A DNA stretch of 47,292 bases from Bacillota bacterium (GCA_023410535.1 JAEYPR010000018.1:1-47292); one strand, 5' to 3'. Numbered from the stretch's first letter, positions 17,278-25,968 are shown. A program made the numbers and translations. Notes: a model not told the origin generated them from the letters alone.

Positions 17278-17350
17278 ATAAATCAATATCAACCGATGCA
17301 TTTTTGCTCATATTCAATGCGTGTTTAGTTAATAATAGAATATTAATCAG

Positions 17351-17454
17351 CTCTTATCAAGAGAGGGGAAGGGAAAGGCCCGATGATCCCTCGGCAACCG
17401 GCGAATTTTCGCGGCGGTGCTAATTCCTACAGGGGAAACCCTGAGAGATGAGAG
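17351..17454 (+). promoter_or_regulatory. SAM-I (S-box) riboswitch upstream of metA
   Basis: CTCTTATCAAGAGAGG opens P1 and the kink-turn region. GGCCCGATGATCCC, CTCGGCAACC and GGTGCTAATTCCTAC follow, and GAGAGATGAGAG closes P1. All are in S-box order. A terminator hairpin stands 20 bases downstream. Confidence 0.95.
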
Positions 17455-17474
17455 GAATGAGTGCAAACAAAATC

Positions 17475-17505
17475 AACTCTTCCTTTCGGAAGAGTTTTTG
17501 TTTTA
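17475..17505 (+). terminator. Riboswitch-controlled terminator of metA
   Basis: Stem AACTCTTCC 17475-17483 with GGAAGAGTT 17488-17496, four-base loop, then TTTGTTTT. It lies between the aptamer and the metA ribosome binding site. Confidence 0.9.
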
Positions 17506-17537
17506 AATTATTAAAATTACATTTGGAGGTTATGAAA

Positions 17538-18455
17538 ATGCCGATTAAGATCCCCAACAATCTACCCGCCGCGGAAACGCTAACCCAAGAGAATATTTTT
17601 ATTATGAGCGAAGAACGTGCGTTCCACCAGGATATTCGTCCGTTACGGATTGCCATATTAAACCTGATGCCGACCAAAATTGTCACGGAAACCCAATTGC
17701 TGCGATTGGTCGGCAACTCTTCGCTGCAATTGGAGATTGTCTTGTTACACCCCGAGAGTCACGAATCTAAGAATACCTCCGCTGAACATCTGGCCACTTT
17801 TTATAAGACATTTCGGGAAGTGCGCGACCGAAAATTTGACGGAATGATCATTACCGGAGCGCCGGTCGAACAGCTGGAGTTCGAAGAGGTCAATTATTGG
17901 CAGGAATTGACGGAGATCATGGACTGGTCAAAACATAACGTCTTTTCAACCATGCACATTTGCTGGGCGTCGCAAGCCGGTTTATATCATCACTATGGAA
18001 TCCCTAAATACGCGCTGGATAAAAAAGTGTTCGGGGTTTTCAACCATTTTCTCAATAAACAATATGTGAAGTTGTTGCGTGGCTTTGACGACTGTTTTCT
18101 GGCGCCGCATTCCCGCCATACCGAAGTGCGCCGGGCGGATATTGAGAAAGTTTCAGAGTTGGAGATTTTAGCGGAGTCGCCTGAAGCGGGTATCTACATC
18201 GTCGCCAGTAAAGACGGTCGCCATGTCTTTGTCACCGGTCATTCGGAATATGATCCGTTGACACTGAAATGGGAGTACGACCGCGACATCGCGAAAGGGA
18301 TGCCGATGCAGGTTCCCTGTAATTATTACCCGAATGACGATCCGACGCAAACGCCGGTTGTGCGGTGGCGCGGTCACGCCAATTTGCTCTTTGCCAACTG
18401 GCTTAACTATTATGTCTATCAAGAAACGCCATTTGACATTAATGATATAAAGTAG
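17538..18455 (+). CDS. metA: Homoserine O-acetyltransferase (MetA family)
   Basis: A 305-residue MetA-family acyltransferase. The nucleophile Cys142 lies in MHICWASQAG and the His/Glu pair in VTGHSEYD. Position 111 is Glu (GAPVEQLEF). In this family Glu111 goes with acetyl-CoA and Gly111 with succinyl-CoA, so O-acetylhomoserine is the predicted product, which fits MetY next door. ATG 17538 (MPIKIPNN) has GGAGG eight bases upstream; ATG 17532 would be too close. Transcription is controlled by the SAM-I riboswitch and terminator in the leader. A terminator at 18548 ends the unit. Confidence 0.96.
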   Translation: MPIKIPNNLPAAETLTQENIFIMSEERAFHQDIRPLRIAILNLMPTKIVTETQLLRLVGNSSLQLEIVLLHPESHESKNTSAEHLATFYKTFREVRDRKFDGMIITGAPVEQLEFEEVNYWQELTEIMDWSKHNVFSTMHICWASQAGLYHHYGIPKYALDKKVFGVFNHFLNKQYVKLLRGFDDCFLAPHSRHTEVRRADIEKVSELEILAESPEAGIYIVASKDGRHVFVTGHSEYDPLTLKWEYDRDIAKGMPMQVPCNYYPNDDPTQTPVVRWRGHANLLFANWLNYYVYQETPFDINDIK

Positions 18456-18547
18456 TTGTTCCGTCAGGCAGTGACAGGTGATAGGTGACATGCCGATAAA
18501 TCCTAGGATCGACGCCAGGTTAGTGAGTGAAGAATCTTTTTCCACAA

Positions 18548-18577
18548 AAAAAGTTCGGGTTAGGCCCCGAACTTTTT
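18548..18577. terminator. Bidirectional terminator between metA and the Rrf2 gene
   Basis: Perfect 12-base stem AAAAAGTTCGGG 18548-18559 with 18566-18577; A tract on one side and T tract on the other serve both converging genes. Confidence 0.9.
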
Positions 18578-18634
18578 CGTTTATTTGCATAAACTAATTT
18601 TCCAGATCTGGAATTTCTGATAGGGAGTCACGTT

Positions 18635-19069
18635 CTATATATAGTACATCACATTGACATCGCCGCTTAAGGCGCGGTCGGCCAAATCTTGAAGGGTTGT
18701 TGCATCAAGGAAGGTATCGATCACTTCTTTGAGATCCTGCCAAAACCAACGGGTAATACAGTGCTTTTCGCGGTCACATTGTTCATTTTCGACACAGAGC
18801 ACCGGAGCGATGGGACCCTCCAAAGCCCGTAAAACATCACCGACGGTGATATCCTTCGCCAGCCGTACAAGCTCATAACCGCCTTGGGCACCGCGCGAAG
18901 CGCGAACCAAACTTGCTTTCCGTAAGTTTGTAAATACTTGTTCCAAGTACGATTCGGAAATTTCCTGACGTTCCGCAATCACTCGTAACGCCAGGGGACC
19001 TTCTTGATTATGCATGGCTAAGTCGACCATTGCCCGTAGACCATAACGCCCTCTAGTAGATATTTGCAT
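18635..19069 (-). CDS. Rrf2-family regulator with IscR-type cysteines
   Basis: A 144-residue Rrf2 winged-helix regulator beginning MQISTRGRYGLRAM. Three cysteines, Cys92, Cys98 and Cys104 (C-x5-C-x5-C in LCVENEQCDREKHC), occupy the same positions as the [2Fe-2S] ligands of E. coli IscR. It should therefore sense Fe-S cluster status or redox rather than act like CymR, which lacks the cluster. No isc/suf gene is adjacent here, so its targets are elsewhere or unknown. AAAGAGGA lies about ten bases before the ATG. Monocistronic, convergent with metA. Confidence 0.93.
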   Translation of the reverse strand: MQISTRGRYGLRAMVDLAMHNQEGPLALRVIAERQEISESYLEQVFTNLRKASLVRASRGAQGGYELVRLAKDITVGDVLRALEGPIAPVLCVENEQCDREKHCITRWFWQDLKEVIDTFLDATTLQDLADRALSGDVNVMYYI

Positions 19070-19267
19070 GACTTAAAATCCTCTTTCTGATATTTCCGTA
19101 TTTAAACAAACCTTTAATACCAATCAACATGGATGGAATTGATTTTAAATTTAATGTAGCATAAACCGGAGAAAATAGCAAGAAAAGCCTCGCACGGTTT
19201 GGACAAGATTAACATATTCGTTCCGTCAATCAACGAGCGGACGGGAAAAATCTGAAGAAGCTGATAA

Positions 19268-21187
19268 ATGGCATCAGCGTCGCCGGTTTTTTCAAATCGA
19301 CAAATTTTTAAAGCGCTGGAATTGCTTATCCAATTGCGGCAGGTTGAGGTGGTACGAATGGAGAATCGCTTAACGAAATATGAACGCCGGGTCCGGGTCT
19401 TTCAAAGAAAGCTGGCTCAAAGCCAAGCGCAATTTACAACGTATTATCGGTTGAAGCTTGGCGTCTTTTGGTGCGGATTGGCGTTGCTCGCCATTAGTAT
19501 TTATTTGAAGCACATCCCGCTGGGTTTCGGAATCGGCAGTTTGGGGGTGTTCCTTTTTGTTTTTGCGGATATCCGTCAAGTCCAACAGCTGAAACGCCTC
19601 CAATATTTTAACGCGCTCATCCAAATCAACCGGGAAGCGCTCCAACGCGTATCCGGCGAGTGGCAAAATTTCAAAGACACCGGGGCTGATTTTGTAGACA
19701 TGCAGCACCCGTTTACGGCGGATTTGGATATCTTTGGCGATAATTCGCTGTTTCAATGGATCAGTTGTGCCCACACGTGCATCGGTCGGCGCCGGTTGGC
19801 GGCAATTTTATCTGTCACGCCGGAATCGATCCCAATTATCCAGCAACGCCAAGCAGCGGTATCGGAATTAGCCGGTCTTTTATGGTGGCGGCAACGTTTT
19901 CAGGCTGAAGCAATGCTGATTGCCGATGTTGCGAAAGATCCCGCTTCCTTAATTCAATGGGCGGCTGAACAAAAGCGGTTTTTTCGCTCGACTTGGACGC
20001 GATTGGCGCTTCGTTTACTCCCCGTCTTCACGTTATTATGGGCGGTTGCGACGATCATTCTGAAATTGCCGCTCGGTTGGTTGGTGCTCTTATTGGTTAT
20101 TCACTTTGGCATCCTCCATTACCGTGGTCCGGAACGGGAAATGATCATGGCGAAGGTCGCTCCCTATCAGCGTCAGCTTCAGGGGTTGGGACGGTTATTT
20201 GCGCGATTGGAGAACCGACCGTTTCGCGCTGCGTTGACCCGGCATTTACGCGATGAACTTCAGGTCCGGGGGAAAGCAGCCTATCAACAGATCGCAGGTT
20301 TGGCGCGAATTGCCGATGCAATATCCAACCGCCATAACTTTTTCTATTTTTTGGTGAATTTAATTACGTTATGGGATTATCATTGTTTGTTTGCGCTTGA
20401 AGATTGGAAGGAACAATCGGGGAGCCACTTGGGGCGCTGGCTGGAAGTTTTGGGCGAGTTGGAAGCGTTAGGTTCGTTGGCGGTGGTGAGTCACGATCAT
20501 CCCGAGTGGGCAATTCCGAGTATCGGCGCAACCGGCCCCGTTTATCACGGAGTTAATTTGGGACATCCGTTACTCCCGGAACAACGCGTCGGTAATGATT
20601 TGATGATTCGAACCACGGGCGAAGTCCTGTTGATCACCGGCTCGAATATGTCCGGCAAAAGTACTTATCTACGAACTGCCGGGATCAATTTGGTTTTGGC
20701 GTATGCCGGAGCATCGGTCTGCGCGCGTTCGCTGTATTGTACGCTGGCGGAGATCTATACCTGTATGCGGATTAGCGATCAGTTGACGCAGAATATCTCA
20801 AGTTTTTATGCGGAAATTTTACGGATTAAACAAATTGTCGATGCGACCAAAGCCGGAAAATCGGTCTTTTTCTTGTTGGATGAGATCTTCCGGGGGACCA
20901 ATTCGCTGGATCGTCATACCGGCGCGCGGGTATTAATTTCGAAACTGAGCCGTTCCGGTGCGTCTGGACTGGTTTCAACCCATGATTTGGAACTGGCGGA
21001 ACTGGAAAAGAGTTCAAACGGACGGATCAAAAATTTTCATTTTCAAGAGCAATATCAGAACGGACAAATTTTATTCGATTACCGATTGCGGTCGGGGGTG
21101 TCCACTACGCGCAACGCCTTGTTTTTAATCCGCTCCGCCGGGATTGATATTGATGAGACGGAAGATGTTTGGCAAGATCATCGCTGA
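19268..21187 (+). CDS. Membrane-anchored MutS-like ATPase
   Basis: A 639-residue protein with a C-terminal MutS ATPase domain: Walker A GSNMSGKSTYLRT near residue 457, Walker B FFLLDEIFRGTN near 535 and the signature STHDLELAELE. It lacks the mismatch-recognition domain. The N-terminus instead has a coiled-coil-like start and two predicted spans (about 62-100); another pair of spans is at about 246-286. This layout is known from uncharacterised MutS-related membrane proteins in Firmicutes, which are distinct from MutS and MutS2. The start ATG has only a weak site (AAGAAG). Role unknown; action at a membrane on DNA or as an ATP switch is open. Confidence 0.88.
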   Translation: MASASPVFSNRQIFKALELLIQLRQVEVVRMENRLTKYERRVRVFQRKLAQSQAQFTTYYRLKLGVFWCGLALLAISIYLKHIPLGFGIGSLGVFLFVFADIRQVQQLKRLQYFNALIQINREALQRVSGEWQNFKDTGADFVDMQHPFTADLDIFGDNSLFQWISCAHTCIGRRRLAAILSVTPESIPIIQQRQAAVSELAGLLWWRQRFQAEAMLIADVAKDPASLIQWAAEQKRFFRSTWTRLALRLLPVFTLLWAVATIILKLPLGWLVLLLVIHFGILHYRGPEREMIMAKVAPYQRQLQGLGRLFARLENRPFRAALTRHLRDELQVRGKAAYQQIAGLARIADAISNRHNFFYFLVNLITLWDYHCLFALEDWKEQSGSHLGRWLEVLGELEALGSLAVVSHDHPEWAIPSIGATGPVYHGVNLGHPLLPEQRVGNDLMIRTTGEVLLITGSNMSGKSTYLRTAGINLVLAYAGASVCARSLYCTLAEIYTCMRISDQLTQNISSFYAEILRIKQIVDATKAGKSVFFLLDEIFRGTNSLDRHTGARVLISKLSRSGASGLVSTHDLELAELEKSSNGRIKNFHFQEQYQNGQILFDYRLRSGVSTTRNALFLIRSAGIDIDETEDVWQDHR

Positions 21188-21288
21188 TGAATTTGTTAAA
21201 CAAATGAAAAATATTACATATTTTGGCAGGAAAATGGGTTAATACGTTGAATATAACTTTTTAATATGGAAAGGGGAGGAGCAAAGGA

Positions 21289-22005
21289 ATGATTCGAAAA
21301 AAAAGAATGGAGTTGAATGAAGTTCTCAAAGAGTTAAAAAAAATGTCGCTGGATCCGGAAGCGGTTGGCGGCAGGGAACGCTTTGACAGCACATCCCGTA
21401 GTGTCTACGGCGTTTTCATTCCAAAACTGCGGAAGTTGGCGAAGGCGGTTGGTCCCAACCATCAATACGCTTTACGGTTGTGGCAGATTGCCATCCGGGA
21501 AACCCGGGTATTGGCGGGGATGATTATCGATCCCAGTCAGGTTAGCGAAATTTTAATGGAGGAATGGGTACGTGATTTAGACCATTGGGAGGTCTGCGAC
21601 CAGACCTGTCAGAATGTGTTTGAAAAAACCGATTTAGCCTATGAAAAAGCCGCTCAATGGAGCAACCGCGAGGAAGAATACGTGAAGCGGGCAGCTTTTG
21701 TCTTGATGGCGCGTTTGGCAATTAGCGACAAACAAGCGACCGATGAGGGATTTGTCGATTTTCTGTCGCACATTCAACGGGAAGCCGGGGATGAACGGCC
21801 GGTGGTTAAAAAAGCGGTCAATTGGGCGTTGCGTCAGATCGGTAAGCGTAATCCATTTTTGAACGAACAAGCGATCAAGGTAGCCCAAGCCATTAAAGAA
21901 AACAACCCGTCCAAAGACGCCCGTTGGGTAGCGAGCGACGCCTTGCGGGAGCTTCAAAGCGCCACGCTGCAGGAACGGTTCCATAACCGTGGTTTGGCCT
22001 CATAA
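21289..22005 (+). CDS. AlkD-like DNA alkylation repair protein
   Basis: A 238-residue all-helical HEAT-like repeat protein of the AlkC/AlkD type, which removes N3- and N7-alkylated purines. The residues that define the AlkD active site appear in register: Trp100 and Asp104 in LDHWEVCDQTC, and Arg134 in YVKRAAFVLMA. The start ATG follows GGGGAGGAG. It is alone, 100 bases after the MutS-like gene, so the two could be cotranscribed and share a DNA maintenance theme, which is inference. Confidence 0.88.
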   Translation: MIRKKRMELNEVLKELKKMSLDPEAVGGRERFDSTSRSVYGVFIPKLRKLAKAVGPNHQYALRLWQIAIRETRVLAGMIIDPSQVSEILMEEWVRDLDHWEVCDQTCQNVFEKTDLAYEKAAQWSNREEEYVKRAAFVLMARLAISDKQATDEGFVDFLSHIQREAGDERPVVKKAVNWALRQIGKRNPFLNEQAIKVAQAIKENNPSKDARWVASDALRELQSATLQERFHNRGLAS

Positions 22006-22222
22006 ATTTTGTCAGCGCATTGAATTGGAATTATTGTTTTATCCGTTTCATTTCATTCAAAACGTTTCATCACCTTCAATGACTACTATTTAACCAGGAG
22101 ACACTGGTTATTTTTTTTACTAAACAATCCAAACGAAAAATGTTATATTAGAGGAAAAGGTAGCCAATTGCCGAATTTTTAAATGAATTCTCAAATCAAG
22201 TGTTTAAAATTGGGAGTAAGCG

Positions 22223-23383
22223 ATGGAACATACTGTTTCGAATCCAAACGCCACTTTGTTCAAGGAGGATATTCCGGCAATACCGCCGGCTCCAATTGGA
22301 AATTGTGCATTCTTAGGGATTGCTCAAGCCGGTCCATTGAACGAACCGGTCCGGTTGAACGGTATTTTTGACTTTTTGACCACCTTTGGCGATTTTAGCC
22401 CGGCGGTTGAAGTAAGTTATACGATCGCCCAGTTTTTTGCCAATGGCGGACGTGAAGCCTGGTTTGTCAGGGTGGGTCGGGATACCCGCGCTGCCGATCT
22501 GATCGGGAATACGGTCGAGAAAAATGGTTTACACGCCTTGGATTCGGTCATTGGCTTAAATATGCTTTCCATCCCCAGTATTGCGCATCTTCCCGAGCCG
22601 GAACTCTCGATTGCGCTTGATGAAACAATCCGCTATTGTCAGGAACGCCGGACTTTATTGCTATTTGATTTGCCGCCTGGGATCGTTGAGCCGCTGGGTG
22701 TCAAACGTTGGCTTACCGAGCACGAGAAACTGCGTCATCCTAATGTTGCAACCTATTTTCCGCGGGTTCGGATCGCCGATCCTAAAGCAATCGGCACCAC
22801 GCGGCTAATCGCTTCCAGCGGAACTGCCGCCGGAGTGCTGGCGCGCAACGATCTCAACCAAAATATTTGGAAGACGCCGAGCGGCATTGAGTTGCAAGTT
22901 TTGGGCGCCGCCGGGTTGGGGTACAATCTAACTGAAAAAGAGGTTGGGCAGTTAAACTCATTTGGCGTCAACAGCTTACGGAAGTTTGGAGCGGCCGGGA
23001 CGGTGCTTAACGGGTTTAAAACCTTGATGGGGGCCGACCATCTCAGCTCGCAATGGAATCAGATTCCGGTCCGGCGGTTGGCTTTGTTTATTCAAGAGAG
23101 TTTACATCAAGGCACCGGTTGGGTTGGAAAAACTACCGCCGGGGAAGAACTTTGGGTTCGGTTGGCAGCGCAGATTCATGAATTCATGATGGGCCTATTT
23201 CAAGCGGGAGCTTTTGCCGGGACCACCCCGGAGGATTCCTTTTTGGTGCAGTGCGATCAAACGCTGAATTCCCCTGCCGATGTCAGCCGGGGGTTGGTCA
23301 ATGTCTTGGTTGGCTTTGCGCCGACCCATCCCCAGGAGTTTTATTTTCTCAAATTATGCCGTAAAGCGAAAAAAGGATCGTGA
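22223..23383 (+). CDS. Orphan contractile phage-tail sheath protein
   Basis: A 386-residue protein with the build of tail-sheath proteins (Myoviridae FI type). The N-terminal region PAIPPAPIGNCAFLGIAQAGP with NEPVRLNGIFDFLTTFG and the central domain with CQERRTLLLFDLPPG match. So does the conserved C-terminal domain that starts around INPVRRLALF-like QIPVRRLALFIQESL and ends GFAPTHPQEF. No tube, baseplate, spike or ATPase gene is nearby, and a 17-base stem terminator follows, so it is a single transcription unit. GGGAG lies before the ATG. It could be a domesticated remnant or a sheath-like protein with another role. Confidence 0.9.
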   Translation: MEHTVSNPNATLFKEDIPAIPPAPIGNCAFLGIAQAGPLNEPVRLNGIFDFLTTFGDFSPAVEVSYTIAQFFANGGREAWFVRVGRDTRAADLIGNTVEKNGLHALDSVIGLNMLSIPSIAHLPEPELSIALDETIRYCQERRTLLLFDLPPGIVEPLGVKRWLTEHEKLRHPNVATYFPRVRIADPKAIGTTRLIASSGTAAGVLARNDLNQNIWKTPSGIELQVLGAAGLGYNLTEKEVGQLNSFGVNSLRKFGAAGTVLNGFKTLMGADHLSSQWNQIPVRRLALFIQESLHQGTGWVGKTTAGEELWVRLAAQIHEFMMGLFQAGAFAGTTPEDSFLVQCDQTLNSPADVSRGLVNVLVGFAPTHPQEFYFLKLCRKAKKGS

Positions 23384-23406
23384 TTCATCATTTCGATTAA
23401 CATTGC

Positions 23407-23450
23407 CAAATGAAAAACCAGCCCTCATCCGGCTGGTTTTTCATTTGATT
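23407..23450. terminator. Bidirectional terminator after the sheath gene
   Basis: Perfect 17-base stem 23407-23423 with 23431-23447 (CAAATGAAAAACCAGCC and its complement), seven-base loop; serves both converging genes. Confidence 0.9.
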
Positions 23451-23499
23451 ACAGTTGATTACAGTTTTTTCGCCTGCGCCACGTTCGTGGTAGCGGTAG

Positions 23500-24069
23500 T
23501 TATTGAAACGCCATTTTTTGATATCCGGGTGGAATTTCAAAGAGCGACTCTTGCAACGTAGTTTCGCTGATATTTTTAATCTCTTCACTGAGTTTCAGAC
23601 CGTTCAAACCGTGAAACTCCGTTTTGACCGGGTAATTCAGTTTTGGCGAGACCCATTGGGTCAGCTTCAGCTTGGTGTCGCTAAAAACATATTCGATCAC
23701 ATTACAAGGATAGCCGTTAAGGGTTTCGGTACCGGCGACCCGCGTTTCGCGGATATCGCCCGCTTTCACGCCATAGGCTTTTAGGTCGGTGCCGGTTCCG
23801 AGATAAGCGACCTCAACATAGGTGCGGCTATTGGGCATCAAAGTCCAAAGCCGGCCGCGATCCGCCCGGATGATCGTGATCCGGCTTTCCGATTTGAGGT
23901 TATACTCCTGACGAATCAGATTGTCCCGGACATAAATGCGGCCGGTATTAACCCGGTTGTTCTGGGTCAATACCAGATCGGCAGTGAATGAAGCGCCATA
24001 GGAAACATGGGCCCAACCCAATAAGGACAGACTTAGAAAGAGGAAAATACCGAACAACCGTCGCTGCAT
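23500..24069 (-). CDS. Secreted protein with LolA-like character
   Basis: A 189-residue exported protein. A signal peptide (MQRRLFGIFLFLSLSLLGW) ends near SYGA-SF, about residue 25. The mature part is beta-rich: FTADLVLTQNN, GRIYVRDNLIRQE, RADRGRLWTLMPNSRTYVEV, GYPCNVIEYV, LTQWVSPKLNYPVKTEF and a final FEIPPGYQ. This pattern resembles DUF4412/LolA-like outer-membrane lipoprotein-sorting folds. ATG 24069 follows AGGTGA by five bases; the GTG at 24087 is upstream of that site. Substrate and role unknown. If the organism is diderm it may be periplasmic. Confidence 0.8.
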   Translation of the reverse strand: MQRRLFGIFLFLSLSLLGWAHVSYGASFTADLVLTQNNRVNTGRIYVRDNLIRQEYNLKSESRITIIRADRGRLWTLMPNSRTYVEVAYLGTGTDLKAYGVKAGDIRETRVAGTETLNGYPCNVIEYVFSDTKLKLTQWVSPKLNYPVKTEFHGLNGLKLSEEIKNISETTLQESLFEIPPGYQKMAFQ

Positions 24070-24154
24070 ATTCTTCACCTGACTCACGTTTATCTAGAAT
24101 GGCATGGAAAAACTCATTCATAGTATCGTCGTTTTATTGCCAATGGAATAGTGG

Positions 24155-24210
24155 TATAAATTGAAATCAATAATTAATATAGTTCCATCCATACAACGTG
24201 GCCGAAAAAC
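24155..24210 (+). repeat. Dispersed intergenic element copy 2
   Basis: ATAAATTGAAATCAATAATT, a short gap, TTCCATCC and ACAACGTGGCCGAA. It aligns with copy 1 (2992) and copy 3 (29441), in the same orientation. Confidence 0.45.
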
Positions 24211-24325
24211 AGAGTAAGGGAAATCGCCGCGATAAAGTTGTTTCCAAATTTGCACGGTCGCTATTTTTAAATTTGGGTCAGGCATGTCGATTTTTTTGGA
24301 TACGTTATAGATTTTAAACACTTGA

Positions 24326-24354
24326 TTGACAAATTCCTTTCGGTACACTAAGAT
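24326..24354 (+). promoter_or_regulatory. Sigma-A promoter of the G1P dehydrogenase gene
   Basis: TTGACA (24326-24331), 17-base spacer, TAAGAT (24349-24354), about 89 bases before the ATG. Confidence 0.6.
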
Positions 24355-24442
24355 TTTTCATAGAAGCTTTATAATTAAGGGACTGGATGTTTTAGGCCGA
24401 TATGCCTACATAACAAGACTGTCTTAATGAGGTGACGTAACA

Positions 24443-25780
24443 ATGACTCAGCATGAGACCGGGACAGTATGCGCTTGTGGACGGAATCATACCCTGCCGA
24501 TCCGGGAAATTGTAATTGCAAATCAGGCACTCAACCATCTTTTGGGATGCCGGGAACGTTTGGGGCTTGGGAAGAAAGTGATGCTGATCGCCGACGCCAA
24601 TTCGTTGGAATTGGTGGGACTGGAAGCGGAACGGTTATTACGCGAAGACGGTTGTGAAGTCAAACGTTGTCTGTTTGAAACCAAGGACAAGATCATCCCC
24701 AACGAAATGGCATTGACCAAAGTGTTTGCCGAGTTTGATCCGGGGACGGACTTTATGGTCGCGGCAGGTTCGGGAACGATCAATGACATTACCCGCTTCA
24801 TCAGCTCGAAGGTTGGAAAACCGTATATCTCGTTACCGACCGCGCCTTCAATGGACGGATATACCTCAGTGGTCGCGCCGCTGATTATCAACGGGTTTAA
24901 AAAACCGTGGCCGGCAACTTATCCGTTGGCGTTGTATGCCGATGTTCAGGTATTGTGCCAGGCTCCGAAAGCGATGATCGCGGCCGGATTTGGCGACTTG
25001 TTGGGCAAGGTGACCAGCCGGGCCGATTGGGTATTGACCAAGGTGATCAATAACGAATATTACTGCCAGACTACGGTCGATCTGGTTCAAAACGCGCTCG
25101 ACGAATGTATCGCTAATGTGGATGGCTTTACCAAAGGGGACGAAAAGGCGATCGGCGCCTTGATGAAAGGTCTAATCGATGCCGGAATCGGGATGTTATG
25201 GACCGGAAATTCCCGGCCCGCCTCCGGTTCGGAACATTTGATCGCGCAGTTTTGGGAGATGAAATCGGTCGCCCGCGGCGAGTTCAAACACTTGCACGGC
25301 GATGAAGTCGGCGTCGCCACGGTTCTCTGTACGGCCATCTATCGCGAGATGCTCGACATGGATCTAACCAAGCTGGATCCGGAACGGGCGGTGAGTCAAT
25401 TGCGCACTCAAGCGCAGTGGGAAGCGGACGCTCACCAAGTTTACGGTTCGATGGTCGGCGAAGTCTTTAAGGAAAATGCGCATAAAACCTCTGACCGGTC
25501 CGCGCCGCGAGCCCATATTGAGCGGATCATCGCTACTGCCGAACAATGGCAGGCCGCCATCCGCCCCTTCATGTTGACGCCGGAACAGACCATTGAGTTG
25601 CTCCAAAAAGTCGGTGCGCCGTATCTGCCGGCTCACTTGGATTTGGACCGCGCCCGGACCATTGAAGGAATTCTGCATTCGCAAGCCAGCCGGAATCGTT
25701 ATACCATTCTGGAAGCTGCTGAATATCTCGGTTGTTTGGAACCGATCGCGGATAAAATTGCGGCGGAATTTAAAAGCTAA
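24443..25780 (+). CDS. egsA: sn-glycerol-1-phosphate dehydrogenase
   Basis: A 445-residue member of the iron-containing alcohol dehydrogenase superfamily, AraM/EgsA type, which reduces dihydroxyacetone phosphate to sn-glycerol-1-phosphate with NAD(P)H. The glycine motif GSGTINDITRF, PTAPSMDGYTS, and the metal ligands in AGFGDLLGK (about 182), GSEHLIAQF (about 263) and LHGDEVG (about 285) are all present. The chain is somewhat longer than B. subtilis AraM. In bacteria the product feeds heptaprenylglyceryl phosphate-type ether lipids. GAGGTGACG precedes the ATG. A short frame and a terminator follow. Confidence 0.93.
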   Translation: MTQHETGTVCACGRNHTLPIREIVIANQALNHLLGCRERLGLGKKVMLIADANSLELVGLEAERLLREDGCEVKRCLFETKDKIIPNEMALTKVFAEFDPGTDFMVAAGSGTINDITRFISSKVGKPYISLPTAPSMDGYTSVVAPLIINGFKKPWPATYPLALYADVQVLCQAPKAMIAAGFGDLLGKVTSRADWVLTKVINNEYYCQTTVDLVQNALDECIANVDGFTKGDEKAIGALMKGLIDAGIGMLWTGNSRPASGSEHLIAQFWEMKSVARGEFKHLHGDEVGVATVLCTAIYREMLDMDLTKLDPERAVSQLRTQAQWEADAHQVYGSMVGEVFKENAHKTSDRSAPRAHIERIIATAEQWQAAIRPFMLTPEQTIELLQKVGAPYLPAHLDLDRARTIEGILHSQASRNRYTILEAAEYLGCLEPIADKIAAEFKS

Positions 25781-25796
25781 TTCCATCATTATTTAG

Positions 25797-25919
25797 ATGA
25801 GTCGCAATCCGGTGGAATTTATGAAAGCATTTGACGGAGCGCTTTTTGAGAATATGACATCCAGTCAAGCGTTGGCTTTCAACGACGGCGTTTTAGCGCG
25901 AAAGCAAAAACTCCGCTAA
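25797..25919 (+). CDS. Possible 40-residue protein after egsA
   Basis: ATG 25797 to TAA 25919 gives MSRNPVEFMKAFDGALFEN and a basic end (ARKQKLR). The stop is nine bases before the terminator, so the frame lies inside the egsA transcript. No Shine-Dalgarno site is evident. Low confidence. Confidence 0.3.
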   Translation: MSRNPVEFMKAFDGALFENMTSSQALAFNDGVLARKQKLR

Positions 25920-25928
25920 TCAATGAAG

Positions 25929-25968
25929 AAAAAACAGCCGTTCCGAGGTGTGGGACGGCTGTTTTTTC
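25929..25968 (+). terminator. Intrinsic terminator of the egsA unit
   Basis: Stem AAAAAACAGCCG 25929-25940 with 25956-25967, ending in TTTTTT. Confidence 0.9.

Larger units (their letters stand above)
24088..24442 (+). other. Intergenic region upstream of the G1P dehydrogenase
   Basis: It holds a copy of the dispersed element (24155-24210) and a sigma-A-like promoter (24326-24354). A minus-strand frame of 76 codons (24118-24348) overlaps both, has no good ribosome binding site and is probably not a gene. Confidence 0.5.

Noticed and set aside
24118..24348. Minus-strand frame of 76 codons upstream of egsA
   Set aside because: It covers the dispersed element and the egsA promoter, and has no ribosome binding site; probably fortuitous.
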